From assembly GCA_963281255.1 (NCBI GenBank), contig OY725503.1, forward strand, positions 1,984,001 to 2,048,000: a DNA stretch of 64,000 bases, given 5' to 3'. Below are positions 34,538-45,011 of this stretch, one piece after another. Origin of the DNA: Aphrocallistes beatrix. Taxonomy: Eukaryota; Porifera; Hexactinellida; Sceptrulophora; Aphrocallistidae. Numbering within the stretch: position 1 is the stretch's first letter; each line of letters begins with the position of its first letter. Under the pieces are notes generated by a model, which was given only the letters and a program-made list of their open reading frames with translations, searched no databases and had not been told where the DNA came from. The translations under genes were made by a program, and so were the position numbers.

Positions 34538-35035
34538 ACGAATTGATTGAAGAAACTGCCGGGCGCAGAAAGCTGATTTTCGGCATGTGGGAGACTTTTG
34601 GCTATGGCTCCAGTAAGTTCTGAGCTCAGACGAAAATGTCAACATATCATGGAATTATGACGTCATAGTCACCTTTTCAAAAGTTAAGCAATACAGTTTT
34701 TCGAACATAACTCAGCCATTAGAGGAGATATAAGTCTGAAATTTTAATAGAATCTGTATACTAACATACTTCACATATGATGCAACTATGTATCATCAAA
34801 AAAAGATGGCTCATCACTTTTTATGACGTCATCATTACTCATCAAAATTTTTAAAATTGATAAATTTAGTGACTTTTCGTGCGATATAGATTATAGGAGT
34901 AGGACAGACGTATTTAGAGATGTTATCTCCCTTATAATTAATCAATGTGATCCCAGGTGACAGAAGGGAGCCTATGGCGAACACAAAGTGTCCGCCAGCC
35001 GCACAGCGCATGCAAGCGAATATATATTTAATAGA
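34032..35035. repeat. Family R inverted pair joined at a TA tract
   Basis: A plus copy (34032-34505) and a minus copy (about 34536-35035) meet at ...TTCGTTACA(TA)nTGTAACGAA..., a palindromic centre at 34496-34545. Arms are about 450 bp. The minus copy ends in the GC-rich block at 34975-35020. Confidence 0.85.
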
Positions 35036-35061
35036 AAAAGTATGTATATATATACGTACAA

Positions 35062-35757
35062 TCGCGCTTCGCTTGCTTTCGCTGCGCGGCTGGCGGACAC
35101 TTTGTGTCCGCCTGGGGTAACATTGGTTTATTATGATGGAGATATCATCTCGAAATACGTCTGTCCTACGATACAATCTATATCGCACGAAAAATCACCA
35201 AATTTATCAATTTTTAAAATTTTTGATGAGTAATGATGACGTCATAACAAAGTGATGAGTCATCATTTTTGATAGTTGCAACCAGGGTTTCATCCAGCTT
35301 TCCGAAGTCATACGCATAAATGGGCGCCACCATTTTTCTACGCGCCTAGACTCCGCATTTTTATATATGTTTTATGCCACGCGCCTAAGTAGGCGTATGC
35401 CGTACGCTTAAATCATATGCCTAATTAGATCCATGGGATCAAATACGCGCCTCTAGGCGCGTCCAGTACGCCTGGATGAAAGCCTGGTTGCAACATATGT
35501 GAGATATGTTAGTATACAGATTCTATTAAAATTTCAGCCTTCAATCTCCTATAATGGCTGAGTTATGCTCGAATAACTGTATTGCTTAACTTTTTAAAAT
35601 GTGACAATGACGTCATAATTCCATGATGAGTCGACATTTTCCTCTGAGCTCAGAACTTACTGGAGCCATAGCCAAAAGACTCCGACATGGCAAAAATCAG
35701 CTTTCTGCGCCAAGCAGTTTCTTCAATCAATTCGTTACAGATATATATATATATATA
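35062..35757 (+). repeat. Family R copy, interrupted by a hAT MITE
   Basis: Full-length copy from the GC-rich block (CAATCGCGCTTCGCTTGC) to TCAATTCGTTACAG and a TA tract. The 204-bp MITE at 35283-35486 sits in GATAGTTGCA|..., and both TGACGTCA sites remain. Confidence 0.88.
35283..35486. mobile_element. hAT MITE, 204 bp, 8-bp duplication GTTGCAAC
   Basis: Ends CAGGGTTTCATCCAG and, inverted, CAGGCTTTCATCCAG. GTTGCAAC occurs on both sides (35275-35282, 35487-35494). The interior has several TACGCCTA/TAGGCGTA motifs. Removing it restores an uninterrupted family R sequence. Confidence 0.92.
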
Positions 35758-35759
35758 TA

Positions 35760-35947
35760 CAGTTGACTCCGCTTAATAGGGTCACATCGGTCAGGACATA
35801 TTTTGCCTCGATTAAGCGGAGAACCCTATTAACCGAAAATATTTTGCACTAGCCTCTATGTGTGAGAGCTATTTCGGTCCTGCCAAAAGTGGTCCGATTA
35901 AGCGGTTGACCCGATTAAACAGTGACCCTATTAAGCGGAGTCGACTG
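35760..35947. mobile_element. TA-flanked MITE, CAGTTGACTCCGCTTAATAG
   Basis: 188 bp; left CAGTTGACTCCGCTTAATAG and right CAGTCGACTCCGCTTAATAG inverted, TA on both sides. Internal ATTAAGCGG motifs recur on both strands. Inserted in the TA tract that ends the preceding family R copy. Confidence 0.88.
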
Positions 35948-35999
35948 TATATACACACACACATTAATCGAGTTTTAATAGTGAGGATATATAATTAAA

Positions 36000-36445
36000 A
36001 ATTAATCGAATTGAGTCCAGCGCCCTTTGGGCGACAGGACTCATTTCGATTACTTATAAGGTAGATAGCATCTCTAAAACGTCTGTCTTAATGTTAGAAT
36101 CGATATCACTCAAAAAATCACCGAATTTGTCAATTTTTTTATTTTTGATACTAATTGATGACATCATAACAGAGTGATCAGTCGTCATTTTTTAATGAGA
36201 GTAGTATCATATTTGTGATAAATTATTATACAAATTATATTAAAATTTCAGCTTTCTATTACTTTAAATGGCTGAGTTATGGTCAAAAAACTGAAATTTA
36301 TAATTATAAAAAAGGTGATATTGACGTCATAATTCCATGATGAGTCGAGTTTTTCACCTGAGGTCAGAAATTAGTGGAGTTATAGTCAAAAAACTCCCAC
36401 ATGCCAAAAATCGCTGTCTGTGCCTGGCAATTTCTTCGTTACAGG
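36000..36445 (+). repeat. Family R copy, diverged
   Basis: Body from GAGTCCAGCGCCCTTTGGGC to GGCAATTTCTTCGTTACAG with several small deletions. The GC-rich hairpin block is missing at its left. One TGACGTCA site is kept and the other is changed. Confidence 0.75.
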
Positions 36446-37706
36446 GAGAGATGAACAAAATGCATTAACTAGCAGCTATCGCCGTTCGCGGACTGCACAA
36501 TCGCGGTTTTATTTGCAGAATATTTTGACCTAAAACGCTAAATTGGCTCAAAAACAAAATTCACAACCTCAAATTCTTGGTAGCATTATAACTCAAAATT
36601 ATATCAAAAGATACCGAGCTCAAAAGACACAACATTGTTTCGTCAATAAACTGACTAATTTCGATTTTTTTTAATGCCTTTTACGGGAGTGAAGACGTTA
36701 CAAATTTTGAACGTGATATTCTTTGAATGGTTATTTTGGTTCCAACGTCCAGACCTGGGAGAGCTGTCCCCCCAGGCTCCAGTCCTGGGGGGGCCGTCCC
36801 CTTAGGCTTCAGACCTGGGGTGGGCTGGCGGCACCCTAGGTACCCACACTTGGCGCCTATGATATAGTACATTGTGATTTGCCTTTTTATGAAAATTTTT
36901 CATTAAATGAAAATTTTGTTATAAATTCGCAGGAACGGTCTTAATCACTTTTGAATTGTGAGCATTTTCACTGAATATAGACTTTCATAACATTTTATTT
37001 AATACAAGCGCGCTCCGATTTTTTGCGTTGGAATTCTATATCTGATATCTGACAAATCGAAATACAACTCTTTATTAAGCTCACAAGCAATTGAAAAGCT
37101 TAAGACCACTGTTAATAGAAAACTTGTTTCAGGTTCAAAAACACTCTTAGTGGGGATGTGGACGGGCATATTTCATTATCATGATCTCGATATTTGATAT
37201 AACAATAAAACCCGCTTATTTGACGCATAATTGGCTACAAACATTTGATTAAAGCAGTAAATCTTAAAAACAATCAGTATACAGTCGAACCATCTATAGC
37301 CCACCTCTATATAGCTGCCATCTGCACAGTGCTTCCAAGTCTCCATAAATTTACGTAGACTACGTAAATTTGGCTGCAATCTACGTGTCTACGTATGAAG
37401 ACCCGATTTATTGGTATTTCTTGCGTAATACATTTAATACTTCTTGTTTAAAACATCTAACTGCGTTTTGTTTTTATTAGTGAACCATGTTATCATTCTG
37501 ATTATATCACATTACTAATACTCTTCAAATTATGTTAGATCGCGAGATATAATCAGTTGACAAATTTGACATCCAATCTTTTAAAATGGATTTGGGCTTA
37601 ATTCTTGTATGTACAACCATATTAAATAGTGCTTTAATAGTTTGCGAAAGCGTCCATATATCTGTCTTTATTTATGATCATTCATACAAAGTTGTTAGCT
37701 TATGCA
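36446..37706. other. Intron 1, mostly unrecognised
   Basis: Contains a short GC-rich direct repeat at about 36745-36825 (CAGACCTGGG and CCAGTCCTGG-type units, about 33 bp each). No gene or paired ends recognised in the rest. Confidence 0.45.
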
Positions 37707-38769
37707 TAGCCTACTATAATAAGGCCTCGGAATAACTTGCGAATTTGGCACTAGGGATGCAGTAGAAGATGGTTGAAGAAATACATGAGCTGCCTTAAAT
37801 CATTAACAAAGCACAATAGAGCTTAGGAATGTATTACCAGCATATATAAATATGGTGTCAAAGCACTCATATCCGTTGTGAAAATTTAGAATAGTCATCA
37901 AATGATTGCGCAACAGGCTATATTTGTGTCAAATTTAGTGATTTTCAGAGGTCGTTTAAGGGCACTTCTAAGTGCTTTTATTGTAAAGTTTTTCGCATAG
38001 AACTGAGAAGTGAATGTGTTAATGCTAAAAATTTGGAAATTTTTCATGGAATGTTCTTACATTCCAGTGTTGCTATGGAAACGTGTTTGGTCAGTTGGGG
38101 CTATATCTTGAAAACAGCGATAGCTAGACATTCAAATTTAATCCCATTTGATAGCAAATAGGCTACTTCCTATTAAGCTATAATACAATTTCTGTCTTAA
38201 TTCAATAATTTACGAGTTATTAGACAATTTATCATATTGGTCACATTTGGTAATTTGTCGAATATCTCGTAAACCATTGAATTTAGACATAGAAATTGTA
38301 TTATAGCTTAATAGGAAGTAGCCTATTTGCTATCAAATGGGATTAAATTTGAATGTCTAGCTATCGCTATATTCAAGATATAGCCCCAACTGACCAAAAC
38401 ACGTTTCCATGGCAACACTGGAATGTAAGAACATTCCATGAAAAATTTCCAAATTTTTAGCATTAACACATTCACTTCTCAGTTCTATGCGAAAAACTTT
38501 ATAATAAAAGCACTTAGAAGTGCCCTTAAACGACCTCTGAAAATCACTAAATTTGACACAAATATAGCCTGTTGCGCAATCATTTGATGACTAATCTAAA
38601 TTTTCACAACGGATATGAGTGCTTTGACACCATATTTATATATGCTGGTAATACATTCCTAAGCTCTATTGTGCTTTGTTAATGATTTAAGGCAGCTCAT
38701 GTATTTCTTCATCCATCTTCTACCGCATCCCTGGTAAAGTTACTCTTAGGCCTTATATATAGTAGGCTA
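37707..38769. repeat. 1.06-kb palindrome, ~470-bp arms
   Basis: Outer ends TAGCCTACTATA (37707) and TATAGTAGGCTA (38769) are inverted, followed inward by near-identical arms (ACATGAGCTGCCTTAAATCA, CATTCACTTCTCAGTTCTAT and others, each with its complement on the far side). The short centre lies near 38240. It has the form of a foldback element; no flanking duplication was established. The right tip is the insertion site of the Transib element, whose target duplication GGCTA is part of the palindrome end. Confidence 0.88.
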
Positions 38770-41700
38770 CACAGTGGCACGAAACCTCATTTTGGTGGTA
38801 TTGACACTTTTTGTTGATGATAGGGTATAAACAAGTATTATTGACCTATAGGATATCGAACCTTTTAAATCGATTGCGATTATCAGAAATTTTGTAAGGC
38901 TTCAGATTCGCAAATTATGACGTCATCGCAGTTATGCTACAATTCCCAAAATATTAGTAAAATAGAATATATCCAAGAAAATGAGATGTTTAATCATCTT
39001 CTGGAAAGATAAGCGAATTTACAAGTTTTTCCTGGTCACTAATATCCTCAATTAACACGCTAGCGTCTGGGACTGATTTCCTTACCCTTCTATTGAGTAA
39101 AAGGAGTGGGTCGCTCTGACACAGCAACCGGGTAAAAACATCTTTAATATTATCTTCAAAGCTGAATTTACGAGATAAGCGTTCTCTATATCGACGAATC
39201 AACTTATTACTCGCTTCAAGACCTTCTTCCGATAATTGTTCCAGTCCTAAGCCATTATTGAAACAAGAAATTATGTCTGGTGCTTGTGCTAATACCTTGT
39301 GTAGCGTTGGTGTAATATTTGCCCAAGGAAACGTTTTCAAAATTACTAGATAGAGTTTCCGGCAGACGAGTGCTAGTTCTTCCGTGTCTATACGACGTCC
39401 ACAGTTATACACCCTCAAGATAGCTCCAAGGTAGGTATGAATCAAAAGGATAGCTTCTTTGTAATCTGTATGTATCGTTGAAAGTACCCAATATAAGAAA
39501 TCCTTCTCACTGCTCTTTCTTTGGACTAGACAACGTCTGGCTACATTCCCAGTAGTGGAAGTTCCCCCTTGTGAAGATGCAAAATCAATCAGAATATTTA
39601 ATTTTTCTCTTAATAATCCGAAGACAAAATTTCTTGCACTTTTGACCTTCACTGAACTCGGTGACCATGTGCAAATTCCACCATTTAGATGACCGATTAA
39701 GTCCATGAACCAACTAAAACATCTTAGATAAGCGTGCAAAGGTGAACTGGGAATTATATCGATATCAGATAAAGGAACATGCGTGAGATTAAAACGTTGA
39801 TCGCTAGTTAGAGAGAGAAATTCTTCTTCATTGACTTCCTGGAAGAGAACCTTGGCATCGCTGATAAATCTGTTTATTGGAAAACCATCGCTGACTAAGT
39901 CTACATCGTGAATTTGTTTGAATGTAGCAGTGCAGAACTGGCAGGATGCACCTCCAGCACCGCTAAGAATATGGGCCATTTTACCATCTAACTGCGAACG
40001 TAAAATATCTACGGTAGCATGATGCCCATTATTTAGATCCAACCCATTTTTTTTAAGAACATCAGTTTCCGTGTTGATCATCGTTTTCATTAAAAAACTG
40101 ACAGTTGCTGAATTTTCTGGAAGTGCTAGTAGTGCAATAGGCCGGATCGAAAAGGGAGAATTAGGTACAGGATTTTTCCAAAGAGTGTTGCTATGAATAT
40201 CTGAAATCGTTATCACTTTGAAACCAAACAGGAGGAAATTTTTAGTTGAGATGTCCGGATGAGAGGTTACTTGATGATATACACGATGGGATCCAGACCC
40301 ATCTAGTCCGTCAGAGATACGAACTTGTAGTGGCTGTTTAGAATCATCAATCGAGATATTCGCTAAAATTCTATTAACCGTATGAGTGAGTAATTTGCTG
40401 TATGGTATGCCTATGCCAACTGAATAGCCTTCTCTCTCCACAAAATGAATATCATCGACTAAACTAATTTGATTACGATGAAGAGCTAAGCTATTGTAAC
40501 CTGGAAGAGTAATGGATTCTGTCAATAATAGACGCCTCAAATCAAGATATTTCGACTTGCCTATTTCTAGAGAGTCCAACAAAAAAGCTGATGCGTCCAG
40601 AGACAGTTTGCAATTGAGCTTCCCGAATGTTCCAGTACTGATGATCTCTTTCATCGCTTTAGCAGTGCAATTGTCGTGCTCTTCCAGTGAATAAAATTTT
40701 ACTAGGTAGATAGCTATTGTTTTAGGAGTAGAATCCTCATGTTGAGCAACAGCTTCAACGTGCGACCTGAGCTCAGCTAGTCGATTACGAATGGACCTAT
40801 TCTGCAACTCGCTAATGTGCCTAACATGTTTTCGACTGAAATCTTCCTTGAATTCAACTGTCGGTTGAGAAGTTCGCAATCTGTCGGTGGAGAAGTCGCA
40901 GTCTGAGGATTGAGGGAACTCACTATGTAATGGATTTATGGAAGGTGTGCAAAAATGCAACTGGTTCCAGCTCGTTAAGTCAGATCTTTTTACATAGACT
41001 AGTCTCTCCTTCTTCATATCGGAGAATTTCCTGCGAAAATAGTCCGATTTAGTTTCTTCTAATCCATATTTCTGGATGAACAAGCGAGAAATATCACTAA
41101 AGGTTTTGTCAGAGTTGGAGGTGAAGAAATGATATGCTTCTTCGTTGTTCATCGTTATACTAATTTCTAATTGCTAATCAACCATAAAATAAAATTCGGA
41201 TTTTTTCATCTAATTTTTAATGGATTTAACGGCGGTCAAATTGGGAAAACATTCAAATGGTTATTAGGGCAAACTTCGGTAGGGCTGGAAATTATTTTAT
41301 TCATTCGAAATCGACTACTCAATAATAAAATATCAAAGTTTTAACTCGCAACAATAGGCAAAATTAGTACTGGTACTTTAAGAGATGATGAAATAAAATT
41401 GAATTCATAAAAATTACAATGGTTTCATACCAAAATTATTTGCATCTCACTGTACATTATTGTTTATTTATGTATTGCATCTTAAAGAGAGTTCAAAATA
41501 GTACATAGTTGATAGTCATAATCATGCCTTGACTCAATTTTCGTTGAATAGGAATTTAAATTCCAAACTCAGGTTTTGAACATTAAGAATTCCTAATTTT
41601 ATCTATTGCGGTTACTTGACTTTGGAATGCCAAATTAAAGAATAAGACTGTCCAAAGCAAATAGAGTTTTGATGAATTTCTAGGTTCTCATATTATTAGA

Positions 41701-41774
41701 AAATGGTAAACAGCTTTTTAGACAAATTGAAGAGTATGAAATTTCATGCTAATGCAACCCATCGTGCCATTGTG
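38770..41774 (-). mobile_element. Transib (RAG1-related) transposon, complete, 3005 bp
   Basis: Left end CACAGTGGCACGA and inverted right end CACAATGGCACGA agree at 12 of 13 bases and match the CACWRTGG start known for Transib and the RSS heptamer CACAGTG. The five bases GGCTA lie on both sides (38765-38769 and 41775-41779): an exact 5-bp target duplication, the Transib size. The single gene inside (38990-41152, minus) is an open 720-codon transposase related to the RAG1 core. Ends, duplication and protein agree independently, so the boundaries are secure. Confidence 0.95.
38990..41152 (-). CDS. Transib transposase, RAG1-core-like, intact frame
   Basis: ATG at 41152, TAA at 38990-38992, 720 residues, uninterrupted; usual Transib length. 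RAG1-core landmarks in order: ISDGLDGSGSH with D281 (equivalent of RAG1 D600); SIRPIALLALPEN around 335-347 (region of D708, where I see no aspartate); C404-x2-C407 (CQFC, zinc site); SSPLHAYLRCF at 469-479; TLHKVLAQAPDII with H618 (zinc-binding helix, second histidine position reads Gln); LSEEGLEASNKLIRRYRE with E643 or E646 (equivalent of E962). In this superfamily the enzyme makes hairpins on flanking DNA during excision. The N-terminal ~110 residues are a DNA-binding-like part without an obvious zinc finger. Open frame plus exact ends suggests a young copy, but the two residue changes leave activity uncertain. Confidence 0.93.
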   Translation of the reverse strand: MNNEEAYHFFTSNSDKTFSDISRLFIQKYGLEETKSDYFRRKFSDMKKERLVYVKRSDLTSWNQLHFCTPSINPLHSEFPQSSDCDFSTDRLRTSQPTVEFKEDFSRKHVRHISELQNRSIRNRLAELRSHVEAVAQHEDSTPKTIAIYLVKFYSLEEHDNCTAKAMKEIISTGTFGKLNCKLSLDASAFLLDSLEIGKSKYLDLRRLLLTESITLPGYNSLALHRNQISLVDDIHFVEREGYSVGIGIPYSKLLTHTVNRILANISIDDSKQPLQVRISDGLDGSGSHRVYHQVTSHPDISTKNFLLFGFKVITISDIHSNTLWKNPVPNSPFSIRPIALLALPENSATVSFLMKTMINTETDVLKKNGLDLNNGHHATVDILRSQLDGKMAHILSGAGGASCQFCTATFKQIHDVDLVSDGFPINRFISDAKVLFQEVNEEEFLSLTSDQRFNLTHVPLSDIDIIPSSPLHAYLRCFSWFMDLIGHLNGGICTWSPSSVKVKSARNFVFGLLREKLNILIDFASSQGGTSTTGNVARRCLVQRKSSEKDFLYWVLSTIHTDYKEAILLIHTYLGAILRVYNCGRRIDTEELALVCRKLYLVILKTFPWANITPTLHKVLAQAPDIISCFNNGLGLEQLSEEGLEASNKLIRRYRERLSRKFSFEDNIKDVFTRLLCQSDPLLLLNRRVRKSVPDASVLIEDISDQEKLVNSLIFPEDD

Positions 41775-41779
41775 GGCTA

Positions 41780-42128
41780 TGGTTTATGCAATTTGTAAAA
41801 GTAAATTAATACCTGTTGGGTCATTAAGGGATTTTAGAATGCTCCGTAAAAAAAAATTTTCTCAGTAAATTTTATGGTCAATCTCCAGGAATTTTTCTGA
41901 ACTCACTTGGCAGCACTGCATCTGCACATAATGACTACCTAAAAATATTTGAACAGTCCCGTCTGATTTCATGTAATATTGACCTGCGTATAACGACCAC
42001 CATCCCAACTCAGCGGCCCCACTTTTCCAGTCCCTCGGGGGCTCTAAAACTGTCAATAACGTCCCGTTCATGTTTAGAACGAGTACAAAGTGTTTACTAC
42101 GATTCCTATTCCGAACGATGATCTAGTT
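41780..42128. other. Intron 1, unrecognised
   Basis: Sequence between the Transib element and a hAT MITE. A short minus-strand open frame (41862-42071) has no recognisable motif. Nothing else seen. Confidence 0.4.
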
Positions 42129-42307
42129 CAGTGGTCGTCAAACTTTTTTCCCAGCGTACCCCCTGGCTATTTTTTGAACTTTACGCGTACCCCCAAGTAA
42201 GGAGAAATTATGGCTGAATGAGATATAACATACTTAACAGACTCGTCTCAAAAAGAGCTCGGGTACCCCCATGAGAAGCCTCGCGTACCCCAGTTTGAAG
42301 ACCACTG
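42129..42307. mobile_element. hAT MITE, 179 bp, duplication ATCTAGTT
   Basis: Ends CAGTGGTCGTCAAACTTTTT and inverted CAGTGGTCTTCAAACTGGGG. ATCTAGTT occurs on both sides (42121-42128, 42308-42315), an exact 8-bp duplication. Internal GCGTACCCC motifs are inverted. This CAGTGGTxxTCAAAC end is typical of hAT elements; the autonomous-type copy starting at 62271 begins similarly (CAGTGGTTCCCAAACT). Confidence 0.93.
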
Positions 42308-42582
42308 ATCTAGTTGAATGTACATCAGTGACATCGAAAGTACATTTATAGATTGCCACTGAATCGCATCGCTACAACCTGGCACTTAATATTCTGGACC
42401 TTACATGTCTATAACTGAAGACGGGTTCAAAAGTACACTGAAATGTTAGTTATATCAACTATATAATGTAATCAATAGTAATAAAGCACGCACCTGAAAT
42501 AAACAATAAGATGCTAATCGCAATAGTGACAATATACTAAGTCAAAAGTATTCGAAAACTTGATTCTTTCCTATATAAATAG

Positions 42583-43437
42583 TGACAAGCGCGCTTCGCT
42601 TGCATGCGCTGCGCGGCTGGCGGACACTTTGTGTCCGCCGGATGCTCCTTTCGGTCGCCTGGGGTCACATTGGTTAATTATAAGGGAGATAGCATCTCTA
42701 AATATGTCTGTCTTACTAAATCGCACGAGAAATCACCAAATTTATCAATTTTTAAAATTTTGATGAGTAATGATGACGTCATAACCATAGGCGTCGGACC
42801 CACCCGGTTACCCGGCATGGGCCGGGCGGCCCGGCTTTACCCGGCATCGTCGGTTATGGGCCAGATAGGCCCAGAGCCTATCTGGCTGGGTACAAGCTTA
42901 CCTAATACATTCCCAAAGTCCTAGAACCGTGTATCATGCAGTGTAATTACTGTATCTACTAAAACATAGCAACTAACATCATGACAGACGACCGGAGAAA
43001 CCAGAAAGGATAGTCGATTTCTATAGAGTTTTATTTATGTTAGTGAATTGTAAGTGTGATATTTATTAATGCCGTGGATGTAGCGGCCTCGGAATCGATT
43101 GGGCCGAGCGGCCCGAAGGGCCAGCGGGTCCATTTCCGACGCCTATGGTCATAACAAAGTGATGAGTCATCATTTTTTGATGATAGTTGTATCATATGTG
43201 AGAAATGTTAGTATACAGATTCTATTAAAATTTCAGTGTTCTATCTCCTATAATGGCTGAGTTATGCTCGAATAACTATATTACTTAACTTTTAAAAATG
43301 TGACAATGACGTCATAATTCCCTGATGAGTCGACATTTTCGTCTGAGCTCATAACTTACTGGAGCCATAGCCAAAAGACTCCCACATGCCAAAAGTCAGC
43401 ATTCTGGGCATGACAGTTTCTTCAATCAATTCGTTAC

Positions 43438-43522
<85 letters not shown>

Positions 43523-43561
43523 CACACACAAACATTAATCGAGTTTTAATAGTAAGGATAA
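42583..43561 (+). repeat. Family R copy, interrupted by a hAT MITE
   Basis: From the GC-rich block CAAGCGCGCTTCGCTTGC to TCAATTCGTTACAG, a long TA tract (43440-43515), ACACACACA, and the inverted terminal motif ending at 43560. The 362-bp MITE 42786-43147 interrupts it at GACGTCATAAC. Confidence 0.9.
42786..43147. mobile_element. hAT MITE, 362 bp, duplication GTCATAAC
   Basis: Ends CATAGGCGTCGGACCCACC and inverted CATAGGCGTCGGAAATGGAC. GTCATAAC on both sides (42778-42785, 43148-43155). GC-rich subterminal blocks contain GGGCCGGGCGGCCCGGC and GGGCCGAGCGGCCCG. Removing it restores the family R sequence. No coding capacity. Confidence 0.92.
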
Positions 43562-44287
43562 ATTGACGTGTGAAGTCAGCAGCGAGCTCTAGCAGTGAGA
43601 TATGAACACGACTTAGGGCTTAATTTCTCTGTCAATTCTGTACTAATCAAGTTCAAACTTGTTATATGGTATAATCTAGTATGGGGCTTTCCTTCATTCT
43701 GATAGTTAGTGTATGTCACCTCTCCTCATCCCACAATGACATTGCAATTTCCAATACTAAACACTCATAGACAATTTCGAGCACCACTCTACCTACATTA
43801 TGCCTCCTCAAATTTCTTTTCTGACTCCCTGACCGCATACAACGTTAAGGTTGTTGTTCGGAAAATACCTAATAGTCCAGCACCACGGGGGGTCAACCGA
43901 GAAATTTGAAAAGTATGTAACTTTTTGGTGGTTTTGAATTCTAGCGTGTCCCCTTGACGATAATTAAGACCATGCCACTTTGACATGTTTGGGCAATTCC
44001 GCATTCAGGAAATCCTACTTAATGATCATGTAGAGTGTTGATTTATGTTTATTTGAACTCATGGAATATAAGGGAAAAACAAGGAGTCAATTGATGGGGT
44101 TACTAGGAGGTTTGAGTTGGAATGCTGCACATCCTGCGTCGTCAAAGAAAATATTCAGCTCGAATATGGTCATGTGACCCCTCAAATTTCTCCAAATTTA
44201 ATGCTGAGTACGAATATCAACATTTAAACCTATTTGAGTATGTTATGGCTGGTCCAACCGATATTGGGAGGCATGGGTATTTATTGT

Positions 44288-44457
44288 CAGGGGGCGGTCA
44301 TATGAATTTTCTAAACCGGGGCAAGGCGGGGCCAGAGAAAAAACATATGGGACCCTTCATATGATTTTGGCATAGGTGGTCGAATGAAATTCGGGGCCGC
44401 AGAATCAAACTCGGCGCTAAAGTCCCGGATATTTCCACTCCCCTGGGACCGCCCCTG
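44288..44457. mobile_element. hAT MITE, 170 bp, with empty site in window
   Basis: Ends CAGGGGGCGGTC and inverted CAGGGGCGGTCCCAGGGG. Flanking eight bases are TTTATTGT and TTTACAGT (two changes). The inverted duplicate at 46805-46815 lacks this MITE and reads GGGCATTTACAGT, the unoccupied target, which confirms both borders. Confidence 0.88.
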
Positions 44458-45011
44458 TTTACAGTATGTCACAAATTATTAGCAGCGAACTTTAGCTTCG
44501 TGTAATATTAAACTTATATTTAGGATAATTTCAGAATGACTTCATTTACGCGTTTTCATTCTATATACTATACACTACCTTGAGTCACACTAGCATACCA
44601 TGCAGTTATACAGCACCTTTTCTGGAATGCAAACTCATTTTTTGTCGATTTTCTTTGAAAATCCCAAATCCCAGTGGATATCTATCACAGTATAGCAATG
44701 TATTATTATATACTACTGAATTTAGTAATGCAAATATTATTTAGTTGTGTAATTTTTTAGTATTTGTATAAATTCACAATTTTATACTTGCCTTGTTTGA
44801 AGTAATAGTTTAACTAATAATTATGACTCTTAGTTAGGATTAACCTCAATTACAATCATATTATATTACAAAAATCTTTTTTTCCTTGATAAATCTTACT
44901 ATTTTTTCAGATCCTAAATCTTGCTGAATCCTTTAACAAATACTCCAAAATTACGCAACTAAATATATACATAGACATACTTATATATTTGCTTAACTAA
45001 TTTCAGTAGTA

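Noticed and set aside
40512..40694. Plus-strand frame inside the Transib gene
   Set aside because: Antisense shadow of a longer, recognisable coding frame.
38770..41774. ProtoRAG-type element with a RAG2-like partner
   Set aside because: No second gene or kelch-type repeats between the ends; the ends and size match Transib.
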